Position numbers and translations under genes: made by a program. From positions 148,437 to 212,436 of the forward strand of contig NZ_MJGI01000004.1 of the NCBI RefSeq assembly GCF_001864835.1: DNA of 64,000 nucleotides, written 5' to 3'. Below the pieces are notes generated by a model, which ran no database searches, was not told the DNA's origin, and worked only from the letters and a program-made list of their open reading frames with translations. Of the stretch, positions 41,248 through 51,131 are shown in pieces. Numbering within the stretch: position 1 is the first letter of the stretch; every line of letters starts with the position of its first letter. The stretch comes from Curtobacterium sp. MCBA15_001. GTDB lineage: Bacteria > Actinomycetota > Actinomycetes > Actinomycetales > Microbacteriaceae.

Positions 41248-42129
41248 ATGGACAGGGTCGTCGTGATCGGTGAAGCACTCATCGACGTCATCGAACGGCC
41301 AGACGGCCGGGTCGAGCACCCGGGTGGGAGTCCCATGAACGTCGCGGTCGGGCTCGCCCGCCTCGGCGTGCCCGCGGCGCTCGTGTGCGCGCTCGGCGAC
41401 GACGAGCGCGGTACCGCCGTCCGCCGCCACGTCGAGGGAAGCGGTGTGCGGGTGGATGCGACGGTGATCGACCGGACCTCCACGGCGGTCGCCACGATCG
41501 ACGACCGCGGCTCCGCGCGGTACGCGTTCGACTTGGACTGGCGGCTCGACCCCGTCGACCTGCCCGACGGGACGAGGCTGGTGCACGTCGGGTCGGTCGG
41601 CGCGGTGCTCGACCCGGGCGCCGCTGTCGTCGGCGAGGCCGCGCGGACGCGGCCCGCGTCCGCGCTCCTGTCGCTTGACCCGAACATCCGGCCGAGCATC
41701 ACGCCCGACCGGTCCGCAGTGTTCGCCGCGCTCGAGCCGCTCCTCGCCACCGTCGACGTCGTCAAGCTCAGCGACGAGGACGCCGCGTGGCTGTGGCCCG
41801 ACCGGGACCTCCATGCAGTGCTCGACGGGCTGCTGTCCCGCGGCGCCGGACTCGCTGCAGTGACGCTCGGCGCGGACGGCTGCGCACTCGCGTCCACTGC
41901 CGGGCCGCGGCGGCGGGTACCGGCGCCCGCGGCGGACGTCGTCGACACGGTCGGCGCGGGCGACTCCTTCATGTCCGGGCTGCTCGCCGGCGTCCTCGCG
42001 TCGAGGAAGCACCCGCGGGAGCTGGAGGGCGTCGACCTCGAGCAGCTCGCAGAACTCGCGCTCGCCTGCGCGGCCGTCACGGTGAGCCGCCCCGGTGCGG
42101 ATCCTCCGACACGGGCCGAGTTGCGGTGA
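41248..42129 (+). CDS. Fructokinase-like PfkB family kinase
   Basis: A 293-residue ribokinase-fold kinase with fructokinase features: GEALIDVI at the start, GGSPMNVAVGLARLG (substrate binding, about residues 31-45), LSLDPNIRPS and the signature DTVGAGDSFMSGLLAG carrying the catalytic Asp. It would phosphorylate the monosaccharide released by the GH172 enzyme, which supports fructose as product. ATG at 41248 was chosen; GTG at 41239 in frame is an alternative. Confidence 0.91.
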   Translation: MDRVVVIGEALIDVIERPDGRVEHPGGSPMNVAVGLARLGVPAALVCALGDDERGTAVRRHVEGSGVRVDATVIDRTSTAVATIDDRGSARYAFDLDWRLDPVDLPDGTRLVHVGSVGAVLDPGAAVVGEAARTRPASALLSLDPNIRPSITPDRSAVFAALEPLLATVDVVKLSDEDAAWLWPDRDLHAVLDGLLSRGAGLAAVTLGADGCALASTAGPRRRVPAPAADVVDTVGAGDSFMSGLLAGVLASRKHPRELEGVDLEQLAELALACAAVTVSRPGADPPTRAELR

Positions 42130-42241
42130 CGGGCAGACCGGTCCACGCGACCGGGAGCGTGCCCCGAGATGCCGGTGTGAGAGCTGCAGCAGAGCACCTC
42201 GGGTACTCGTGCCACGACCCCGTGCAGGAGACGTGACCTGA

Positions 42242-42260
42242 CATCGGCGTTGTGCCGATG
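42242..42260 (+). terminator. Small hairpin CATCGGC-N5-GCCGATG
   Basis: A perfect 7-bp stem with a GTTGT loop lies 112 nt after the fructokinase stop and just before the next promoter. It could be a weak terminator or a regulator site. Confidence 0.3.
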
Positions 42261-42283
42261 GTGGAGTTCATCCGGTGCGCCCC

Positions 42284-42315
42284 GACACGAGCCCGAAACG
42301 GGACACTGCTAGAAC
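42284..42315 (+). promoter_or_regulatory. GlnR-like box and leaderless promoter of the deaminase gene
   Basis: GACAC-GAGCCC-GAAAC (42284-42299) sits where a -35 would be. TAGAAC (42310-42315) is the -10, and the ATG at 42323 follows 7 nt later with no ribosome binding site. The layout suggests activator-dependent, leaderless transcription under nitrogen control. Confidence 0.5.
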
Positions 42316-42322
42316 GAACGGC

Positions 42323-43618
42323 ATGCTCACCGTCTCCGGCGCCGTCCGTGTCCTCGTCGACCCCCGGACCGAGCGCGACGGCGACGTGGTCCTCGACGAC
42401 GGCAGCACCGACGCGACCGTCCTCGACGCCTCGGGCTGCGTCGTCACCGCGGGCCTGGTGAACGCGCACCACCACCTGCTGCAGACGGCGTTCCGCACGC
42501 TGCCGGGGACCCGCGGCGTCCCGATGGCGGACTGGCTGCCCACGATGGCCGGCGCGTACGCACGCGTCGGCCACGACCCCGAGCTCTACGGACTGGCGGC
42601 GTCCGTCGGAGCCGCCGAGGGCCTCCTGTCCGGCGTCACGACCGTCGCCGACCACCACCTGAACTGGCCTGTCGACGGTTCGGCCGCGGACACGGTCGCC
42701 CTGGCGAGCGCGACCGCCGACGCGGTCCGCGCCCTCGGTGGGCGCCTGGTGTTCGTGCGCGGTTCGGCGCGGGACGACCCGGACCGGGCGGCCGCCTCCG
42801 CGGACGCGATCGTCGGCGCACTGCTCGCGCCGGGCGCGGTCGGGGGGACCGACCCGGACGGCCGGCTGCAGGTCGCCGTCGGACCGGCTGGGGTGCACTC
42901 GGACGGCGAGGCGACGTTCCGAGCGCTCGGCGAGGTCGCCGCCCGGCACGGGCTCCGACGACGGACCCAGGCCAACGAGCAGGTGGACACGGCCATCGCG
43001 CTCGAGCGCCACGGCCGCCGCCCCATCGACCTGCTCGAGGAGTGGGGCTGGCTCGCGCCGGACGTCACCCTGGCGCACCTCTGCGACGTGACCGACGACG
43101 AGATCGCCCGACTCGCCACGGCCGGCGTCAGCGCCACGCACGCCCCGGGGTGCGACGTGCCGATGGGGTGGGGGATCGCGCCGGTGGCGCGGTTGCTCGA
43201 CGCCGGTGTCCCGGTCGGGTTGGGCACGAGCGGCGGGGGCAGCAACGACGCCGGGCACCTGCTCGCCGACGCGCGGCTGGCGATGCAGGTGTCCGCGCTG
43301 GTCGGACCGCAGCTGCCCGCCCGACGGCTGCTCGGTGCCGCGACCGAGGGCTCCGCGATCGGCCTGGGCCGCCCCGAACTCGGGCACCTGGGCGTCGGGA
43401 CGGCAGGCGACCTGTGCGTCTGGGACGTCTCCGGAGTGGCCGACGCCGGGGTCGACGACCCGGTGGCCGGGCTGCTGTGGGCATCGCCAGGACGCCGTCC
43501 GCGGCACGTGGTGGTGGGCGGCCGGGTGGTCGTCCGCGACGGGCAGCTGGTCGGGGTGGACGAGCGCGAGCTGGCGGCGCGGCTGCGCGAGCGGCTGGCC
43601 AGGACGCCGGCCGTCTGA
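42323..43618 (+). CDS. Guanine/8-oxoguanine deaminase-like amidohydrolase
   Basis: A 431-residue amidohydrolase closest in layout to bacterial 8-oxoguanine deaminases. Motifs are VNAHHHLLQTAFRTLPG (metal ligands), TTVADHHLNWP, a later QANEQVD and HLCDVTDDE, and GLGTSGGGSNDA, where the usual catalytic Asp-containing loop lies. Deaminating guanine gives xanthine, the substrate of the xanthine dehydrogenase encoded on the opposite strand just downstream. The exact purine cannot be fixed from sequence. Confidence 0.83.
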   Translation: MLTVSGAVRVLVDPRTERDGDVVLDDGSTDATVLDASGCVVTAGLVNAHHHLLQTAFRTLPGTRGVPMADWLPTMAGAYARVGHDPELYGLAASVGAAEGLLSGVTTVADHHLNWPVDGSAADTVALASATADAVRALGGRLVFVRGSARDDPDRAAASADAIVGALLAPGAVGGTDPDGRLQVAVGPAGVHSDGEATFRALGEVAARHGLRRRTQANEQVDTAIALERHGRRPIDLLEEWGWLAPDVTLAHLCDVTDDEIARLATAGVSATHAPGCDVPMGWGIAPVARLLDAGVPVGLGTSGGGSNDAGHLLADARLAMQVSALVGPQLPARRLLGAATEGSAIGLGRPELGHLGVGTAGDLCVWDVSGVADAGVDDPVAGLLWASPGRRPRHVVVGGRVVVRDGQLVGVDERELAARLRERLARTPAV

Positions 43619-43681
43619 CGGGCGGCGCCCTGGCAGCAGCCGGGTGCGCTGGTCGCGGGTGCGGGCCGGCCTGGAGGCGCG

Positions 43682-44736
<1,055 letters not shown>

Positions 44737-44737
<1 letters not shown>

Positions 44738-47538
44738 CAGCAGGTCCCCTCCTCGGCCAGGGCCCAGACCCGGTCGCGGGTCATCGGGAGGCGGTACGGG
44801 CGGACCCCGACCGCGTCGCGCACGGCGTTCGCCACGGCGGGTGCGACCGGGTTGTAGGGCGCCTCGCTCATGGACTTCGCGCCGAGGGGCCCGAGCGGGT
44901 CGTGGGTCTCGGCGAAGAGCACCTGGGTGGCCGGCACGTCGGAGATCTTCGGCACCCGGTAGTTCCGGAAGCTGTCCGTCGTGACGCGGCCGGCGCCGTC
45001 GAGCACGACCTCCTCGTACAGCGTCGACCCCATCGCCTGCGCCGCGCCGCCCTCGACCTGGCCCCGCAGCTGTTCGGGGTTGAGCACGGTACCGGCGTCG
45101 ACCGCCTGCACGCTCTGCAGCACCCGGACCTCGCCCGTCGGCCGGTGCACCGCGACGCGGACACCGTGGACCGTGAACGCCAGCGAGCGGGGTGTCCCGT
45201 CGTGCTGTCCGTGGGCGACCAGCGGCCCGTCGGCGAGCAGGTCCTCGAAGGCGACGTGGACGTCCCCGACGCGGACGCCGTCGACGCCGAGGACGGCTGC
45301 GGGACCGAGGACCCCGGAGGCGGTGCGGGGCGTCGCGTCTGCCACCAGGGTCAGCGCCCGCGCGATGACCTGCTCGCGCAGTGCGGTCGCGGCGGCGTAC
45401 AGGGCCTTGCCGGCGACGACGACCCCGGCGGAGCCGAACGCCCCGGTGTCGTACCGGGTGGCGTCCGTGTCCGACTGGTGCACGTCGACGCGGTCCGGAG
45501 TGGTGCCGAGGGCCGTGGCGACGAGCTGCGTGTGCACGGTGGTGGTGCCGTTGCCGAACTCCGCCGTGCCGACGCCGATGCGGTACCGCCCGCCGGCGGT
45601 GAGCTCGACGGTGACGTGCGCGTGGTGGCCACGGGGCGGCAGGGTGGCGATCGCCGCGAGGGCCATGCCGGTGCCGTACGCCCAGTCGGCGGAGTCGTCG
45701 AGCGCCGGGCCGTCCATCCGTGGCAGCAGGGCGTCGCGCGCCGCGGTGTCGGCGTCCGGCGTGAGCGCGCGTTGGACCAGGTCCAGGCACTGGTCGAGTC
45801 CGTAGCTGCCGTCGAAGTGCAGGTCGGTCTCCTCGTCCGGGTCCGTCACGACCAGCGGGTCGCCCGGCACGACGACGTTGCGACGCCGCAGCGCGAACGG
45901 GTCCAGGTCGAGGCGTCGGGCCAGCTCGTCCATCGCGGACTCGACCGCGAAGACCACCTGCCCCAGGCCGTACCCGCGGAACGCCCCCGACGGCAGGTTG
46001 TTCGTGTACACGGACTCCGCGTCGACGCGCTTGTTCGCGCATCGGTACACGGCGACGGACTCGCTGACGGAGTGGAACATCACGCCGATGCCGTGGTTGC
46101 CGTACGCCCCGGTGTCCATCGACTGGTCGACGTGCAGCGCCGTGAGCGTGCCGTCGGCCGTCGCCCCCAGGCGCACCCGGACCCGCATCGGGTGGCGGGT
46201 CGGTGCCACCGTGAACTCGTCACGGCGGCTGAACTCGTACTGCACGGTGCGACCGGTCCGCAGCACCGCCAGGGTGACCAGGTCCTCGGTCAACAGCTCC
46301 TGCTTGCCGCCGAAGCCGCCGCCGACCCGCTTCGCGACGACCCGCACCCGGTCGGGTTCCAGGCCGAACACGCGGGCGATCTCGTCCCGCACCAGGAACG
46401 GGACCTGTGTCGCGGTGCGCAGGACCAGGCGGCCCTCGTCGTCGAACCGGCCGCGGGTGGCGTGGGTCTCGAGCGCGGCGTGGGAGACCCGGCCGGTGCT
46501 CCAGGTGCCCTCGACCGTCGCGGCCGCCGTGGCGAGGGCAGCGTCCACGTCGCCGGTCTCGCCGTGCAGCGCGGCGACCACGTTGCGTCCGGGTTCGGCG
46601 ATGCGGTGCTCGGCGGTCGTCTTCTCACCGTGCACCAGCGGCGCGCCCGGCGCCCGGGCAGCGTCGGCGTCGTGCACGCTCGGCAGGACCTCGTAGGTGA
46701 CCTCCACCAGGGCACAGGCCTGCTCGGCGATCCGCACGCTGTCGGCGACGACCGCGGCGACCCGCTGCCCGCGGAACCGCAGCACCCGGTCGAGCACCAG
46801 GGTGTCGTCGGGGTCGTCCAGGCGCGACTCGTGGCGGCCGGTCGAGAACAGCACGCCCGGGTCGTCGCGCCACGTCAGCACGGCGTGCACACCCGGCAGC
46901 GCCTCGGCGGCGGTCGTGTCGATCGCGGTGATGCGGGCATGGGCGTGCGGGCTGCCGAGCACCGCCAGGTGCAGGAGCGCCTCGGTGCTCATCACGTCAC
47001 CGGTCGGCGGGACGTCGAGCGTGTACTCCTCGCGTCCGGACACGATGCGTGCGGCCGCCGGGGCCCGGACCGAGGTGCCGACGGCGTCACCGGGTGCGGC
47101 GCAGGTGGTGTTGACGACCCCGGCCAGGGCGTCCTCGATCGCCCGGTACCCGGTGCACCGGCACAGGTTGCCCTTGAGTCGGCGGTGGTGGTCGGCGAGG
47201 TCGTCGGGACCGAAGGTGGAGGCGGTGACGACCATGCCCGCGGTGCAGAACCCGCACTGGAACGCGGCGGCGTCGGCGAACGCCCGCTGGACCGGATGCG
47301 GGGCATCGGGCGTGCCGAGACCCGCGGCCGTGGTGACCCTGCGTCCGTCGATCCGGTGCGCCGGGTAGATGCAGGAGTGGACGGGATCACCGTCGACGAG
47401 CACGGAACACGCACCGCAGTCGCCGGAGTCGCACCCCTTCTTCACCGCGGTCACGCCCTGGTCGCGCAGGAGCGTGCGGAGGACCTGACCGGGCTGCGGG
47501 TCGGCGTCGTGCCGGTGTCCGTCGACGTCGAACCTCAT
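44737..47538 (-). CDS. Xanthine dehydrogenase, fused 2Fe-2S and molybdopterin subunits
   Basis: A 933-residue protein that combines the iron-sulfur and molybdenum parts of xanthine dehydrogenase. Residues 1-165 carry two 2Fe-2S clusters (CDSGDCGAC, then CGFC and CRCTGY). From about 170 follows the Ald_Xan_dh_C domain and the cofactor-binding part, with KRVGGGFGGKQEL, SGAFRGYGLGQVVF and C-terminal GAKSMSEAPYNPVAPAV including the catalytic Glu. The FAD subunit is separate and upstream. ATG at 47538 overlaps that gene. A purine substrate is inferred from the surrounding genes. Confidence 0.92.
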
Positions 47539-48365
47539 GCCGCACCCCCGGCCTGGCACTGCGGAGCGGCCTCTGCCTCGGCGCGCAGCTGCTGCGCGAA
47601 CCGGGTGCTCACGGCGCGTCGCCACGCGGGGGAGCCGTGCGGGTCGTCGTACCAGTCCCGGTGGGCGTCGAGGGCGACCACGACGGCGGCGTCGTCCGGC
47701 ACGGCGTCCCAGCGGAGGACGAGCGGCCGCGGCGTCGCAGCGGTGACGACGAGCACGAAGCCCGCGTCGTCCCGTCGCGCGGTGACCAGCGCCCCGGAGC
47801 GGCCGTGTGGGCTCAGGGCGGTCCGGCGGTACCCGGTGTCCCCGCGGAGTGCCGCGGTCGGGACCTCGAACGCGCGGATGACCTCACCGTGCGCCAGGTC
47901 GAGCGACCGCACACCGAGCACGAGCCGCTCGACGGGCACGCGGCGCTCGCCGCCGTCCGGCGTCCAGACGACCGCCACGGCGTCGAACGTGACGAGCAGG
48001 GCGATGAGTGCGCCCGCGGGCAGGGCCGTCCCGACGTTGCCGCCGACGGTCGCCACGTTCCACACCTTGAACGACGCGAGCAGGGCGTTCGCGCACCGGT
48101 CCACCAGCGGCCAGGCCGTCCAGTCGGGCTCCGGCACGGCCCGGACGAGCGTCGCGATCGTGCACGTCGCCGCGATCGTGAGCACCTGGTCGGTGCGTTC
48201 GAGGTCGGGCCAGCCGAGCGCGGTCAGGTCGACGAGGCCGACCAGGTCCGGCTGTTCCTCGGAGAACAACCAGGTGCCGCCGCCGAGCAGGCGTTCACCG
48301 GGGGCGAGGGCGAGTTCGTCGCGGTGCGACGGCGTCCGGACGGAGCGGACGGTGACGAGGTCCAT
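47535..48365 (-). CDS. Xanthine dehydrogenase FAD-binding subunit
   Basis: A 276-residue FAD subunit of the molybdopterin dehydrogenase family. The FAD-binding region includes LLGGGTWLFSE near residue 27 and VATVGGNVGTALPAGALIALL near 104-124, followed by the CO_deh_flav_C domain. It passes electrons from the iron-sulfur clusters to FAD. The stop overlaps the next start in ATGA. The gene has no clear ribosome binding site of its own, and a short frame with a perfect site overlaps its start. Confidence 0.9.
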   Translation of the reverse strand: MDLVTVRSVRTPSHRDELALAPGERLLGGGTWLFSEEQPDLVGLVDLTALGWPDLERTDQVLTIAATCTIATLVRAVPEPDWTAWPLVDRCANALLASFKVWNVATVGGNVGTALPAGALIALLVTFDAVAVVWTPDGGERRVPVERLVLGVRSLDLAHGEVIRAFEVPTAALRGDTGYRRTALSPHGRSGALVTARRDDAGFVLVVTAATPRPLVLRWDAVPDDAAVVVALDAHRDWYDDPHGSPAWRRAVSTRFAQQLRAEAEAAPQCQAGGAA

Positions 48366-48486
48366 GGGCGGGGGGTTCCGATCGGGGGTGGGGTGACGGG
48401 GCGTGGACGGACGCCGGTCGTCGACCGTGCGCGATCATGCCCCGGTTCCACGCCGTGGCGGGGCGGTCCTGACACGTGCTGTGCAT
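48295..48486 (-). CDS. Possible 63-codon upstream reading frame
   Basis: An ATG at 48486 is preceded by AGGAGG with 5-nt spacing, the best ribosome binding site in the region. The frame runs 63 codons and overlaps the first 70 nt of the FAD subunit gene in another frame. The peptide starts MHSTCQDRPATAWNRG and is rich in Arg and Pro with no known homologue. It could be a leader that couples or attenuates translation of the dehydrogenase, or it may be fortuitous. Confidence 0.35.
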   Translation of the reverse strand: MHSTCQDRPATAWNRGMIAHGRRPASVHAPSPHPRSEPPAHGPRHRPLRPDAVAPRRTRPRPR

Positions 48487-48543
48487 GACGACCTCCTGCC
48501 TGGGTGCCCGAGTCTCGGTGGAGCACGAGCGTACGATCCCGGT

Positions 48544-48590
48544 GTTTCGCGGGGATTACGGCGCGGGAACAGCCGACGCATCCCGGAAAC
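48544..48590. promoter_or_regulatory. Divergent GlnR-like half-sites between xdh and allB
   Basis: On the minus strand GTAAT-N6-GAAAC (48559-48544) reads toward the xanthine dehydrogenase genes. On the plus strand ATTAC-N6-GGAAC (48555-48570) and GACGC-N6-GAAAC (48575-48590) read toward allantoinase. The clustered half-sites with 11-bp phasing suggest a shared nitrogen-responsive control region. Confidence 0.4.
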
Positions 48591-48613
48591 ACGGCTGTGC
48601 GATCCTCGGCCTC

Positions 48614-49987
48614 ATGAACGGATCTCGAACCGACGTGCCGGAGGCGAGCCGGGCCTCCACGGCGTTCCGCGGTGACCGCGTCTGGACGGACGGCGCCTTC
48701 CGGGCCGCCACCGTGGTGGTGCGCGGCGGCCGCGTCGACGCGGTGCTGCCGGTCGACGCCGACGTCTCGGTCGACGTGGTCGTGCAGGTCCCGAGCGGCG
48801 CGGTGCTGTTGCCGGGGCTGGTCGACACGCACGTGCACGTGAACGAGCCCGGCCGCACGGAGTGGGAGGGCTTCGCCTCGGCCACGCGCGCTGCGGCACT
48901 GGGCGGCGTCACGACGATCGTCGACATGCCGTTGAACTCGATCCCGCCCACCACGACGGTCGACGCCCTCGCAGTGAAGCAGGCCTCGGCCGAGGGGCGC
49001 GTCGCCGTCGACGTCGGGTTCTGGGGCGGCGCCGTCCCCGAGAACGCCGGCAGCCTGGCGCCGCTGTGGCAGGCCGGGGTCTTCGGGTTCAAGAGCTTCC
49101 TCGCGCCGTCGGGGGTCGACGAGTTCGGCCACCTCGACGCCGCCGGACTGCGCGCCGCACTGGCGGAGGTCGCCGCGCTCGACGGCCTGCTCATCGTGCA
49201 CGCGGAGGACCCGGACCGACTGGCGGCGAACGGTGCGCTCGGCACCGGGTACCGCGCGTTCCTCGACTCGCGGCCGCCCGTCGCCGAGGAGGACGCGATC
49301 GCCCGGGTCATCGACGGGGTCCGGGCGACCGGGGCCCGCGCGCACGTCCTGCACCTGTCCGACGCCGGTGCGCTGCCGATGCTGCGCGCGGCGAAGGCCG
49401 AGGGGCTGCCGGTCACGGTCGAGACCTGCCCGCACTACCTGACGCTCGACGCGGACCACGTGCCGGACGGCGCGACCGAGTTCAAGTGCTGCCCGCCGAT
49501 CCGCGACGCCGGCAACCAGGACGCGCTCTGGGACGGACTGCTCGACGGGACGATCGACCTGGTCGTGACCGACCACTCGCCCTCGACGGTCGACCTGAAG
49601 CGCGGCACCGGCGGCGACTTCGGGCTGGCGTGGGGCGGGATCGCCGGGCTGCAGGTCGGCTTCCGGGCGACGTGGACCGAGGCCGCGCGCCGTGGACTCC
49701 CGCTCGACCGGGTCCTGCCCGCGTTCACGACCGGTCCGGCGGCGCTCGTCGGCCTCGGCGACCGCGGCGTGATCGCACCGGGCGCCCTCGCGCACCTGGT
49801 GGTGTTCGACCCGGACGCCACCGAGACCGTGCACGCCGAGGCGCTCGAGCACCGCAACCCGATCTCCGCCTACGACGGCGCGACCCTGCGCGGTCGTGTC
49901 CTCGAGACGTGGCTGCACGGCAACCGTGTCGCCACGGCCACCGGCGGGGTCACCGCCACCGACGGGAGGCTCCTGCGCCGTGTCTGA
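48614..49987 (+). CDS. allB: Allantoinase AllB
   Basis: Allantoinase opens the hydantoin ring of allantoin to give allantoate. The 457-residue protein has the amidohydrolase metal motif DTHVHVNEPGRTEWEGF, the TTIVDMPLNSIPPTT strand, the carboxylated lysine region FGFKSFLAPSGVDEFG, later histidines in IVHAEDP and HVLHLSDAG, and the catalytic Asp of VTDHSPST. ATG at 48614 was chosen because homology starts at FRGDRVWTDG and upstream sequence is regulatory. It overlaps the next gene by 8 nt. Confidence 0.95.
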   Translation: MNGSRTDVPEASRASTAFRGDRVWTDGAFRAATVVVRGGRVDAVLPVDADVSVDVVVQVPSGAVLLPGLVDTHVHVNEPGRTEWEGFASATRAAALGGVTTIVDMPLNSIPPTTTVDALAVKQASAEGRVAVDVGFWGGAVPENAGSLAPLWQAGVFGFKSFLAPSGVDEFGHLDAAGLRAALAEVAALDGLLIVHAEDPDRLAANGALGTGYRAFLDSRPPVAEEDAIARVIDGVRATGARAHVLHLSDAGALPMLRAAKAEGLPVTVETCPHYLTLDADHVPDGATEFKCCPPIRDAGNQDALWDGLLDGTIDLVVTDHSPSTVDLKRGTGGDFGLAWGGIAGLQVGFRATWTEAARRGLPLDRVLPAFTTGPAALVGLGDRGVIAPGALAHLVVFDPDATETVHAEALEHRNPISAYDGATLRGRVLETWLHGNRVATATGGVTATDGRLLRRV

Positions 49988-51131
49988 CACCGCCCACCAC
50001 GCCAGCACTCGTGACCATGACGCGCACGACCCGGCCGCGGTCCTGCCGCACGGGGTCCTGCAGCCCGGCGCCGGACCGGTGCTCGGCGACCACCTGGTGT
50101 CGTCCGCACCCACCGAGGTGCTCTGGGGCCGGCTCCCGTCCCGCGACGACGCGCCGGTCCTGACCGTCGCGCCGGGCTCGACCGTGACCTTCGACACGGT
50201 CAGCCACGAGGGCGTCCTCGACGACCAGGGGCGCGACCCGGCGGCGTTCTTCGGGCGGCACGGGGTCCCGCGCGAGCTGGTCCTCGACGACGCCGTGGCG
50301 ATCGCGGCGTCGGCGGAACGCGGGCCCACGGACGGCCCGCACGTGGTGTCCCGCCCGGTCGCCGTCGAGGGCGCCGAGCCCGGGGACGTCGTGTCGATGA
50401 CCCTGCTCGAGGCGTTGCCCCGCGTGCCCTACGGCGTCATCTCGAACCGGCACGGCCGCGGTGCACTGCACGGCGAGCTGCCCCGGCGCAAGCTGTCGGT
50501 GAGCGTGTTCGCGGACGTCGTCGAGCAGGACGGCGAGCTGCACGGCCGTCTGCCCGTGGTCGAGGGGGGCCCGGGCCTGGTCACGTTCCCGCTGCGGCCC
50601 TTCGCGGGCATCGTCGGCGTGACCGTCGACGACACCGTCCGGCCGCACTCCGTCCCGCCCGGCGCCCACGGTGGGAACATCGACGTCGCGCTGCTGACGG
50701 TGGGCTCGACGCTGCACCTGCCGGTCCAGGTGCCCGGCGCCGGCGTCTACGTCGGGGACCCGCACTTCGCCCAGGGCGACGGCGAGGTCGCGCTCACCGC
50801 GATGGAGGCCTCGCTCCGGGCGACCTACCGGATCGACGTCGTGCCACGGGCCCTGGCGCTGCAGGAGTTCGGCGAACTCGCCGGGCCGCTCGGCGAGACG
50901 ACCGAGTACCTGGTGCCGACGGGACTCGACGCTGACCTCGACGAGGCGGTCCGCAAGTGCGTCCGCCAGGCCCTCGTGCTGCTGCGTGCCCGGTGGGGCG
51001 TCGACGAGCACCTCGCGTACGCGTACCTCAGCGCGACGACCGACTTCCGGATCTCGCAGGTCGTCGACCTGGTGTGCGGCGTGCACGCGACCGTCCGCAA
51101 GGCCGACTTCGCGGCGGTGCCCCGTGGCTGA
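49980..51131 (+). CDS. Acetamidase/formamidase family protein
   Basis: A 383-residue FmdA/AmdA-type amidohydrolase, a family that releases ammonia from small amides. Features are the beta-rich core with VTFDTVSHEG, the glycine-rich PPGAHGGNIDVALLTVGSTL, GVYVGDPHFAQGDGEV (metal-binding His and Glu/Asp) and AYLSATTDFRISQVVD. It lies between allantoinase and PucG and may take part in ureide or oxalurate breakdown. GTG at 49980 overlaps the allB stop by 8 nt. Confidence 0.88.
   Translation: MSDTAHHASTRDHDAHDPAAVLPHGVLQPGAGPVLGDHLVSSAPTEVLWGRLPSRDDAPVLTVAPGSTVTFDTVSHEGVLDDQGRDPAAFFGRHGVPRELVLDDAVAIAASAERGPTDGPHVVSRPVAVEGAEPGDVVSMTLLEALPRVPYGVISNRHGRGALHGELPRRKLSVSVFADVVEQDGELHGRLPVVEGGPGLVTFPLRPFAGIVGVTVDDTVRPHSVPPGAHGGNIDVALLTVGSTLHLPVQVPGAGVYVGDPHFAQGDGEVALTAMEASLRATYRIDVVPRALALQEFGELAGPLGETTEYLVPTGLDADLDEAVRKCVRQALVLLRARWGVDEHLAYAYLSATTDFRISQVVDLVCGVHATVRKADFAAVPRG

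Noticed and set aside
44902-48396. A 1164-codon plus-strand frame
   Set aside because: It is the antisense shadow of the xanthine dehydrogenase genes, whose motifs and overlaps are unambiguous.
48403-48675. A 90-codon plus-strand frame from 48403
   Set aside because: It covers the xdh-allB control region and the start of allB in the wrong frame, with no ribosome binding site or homology.
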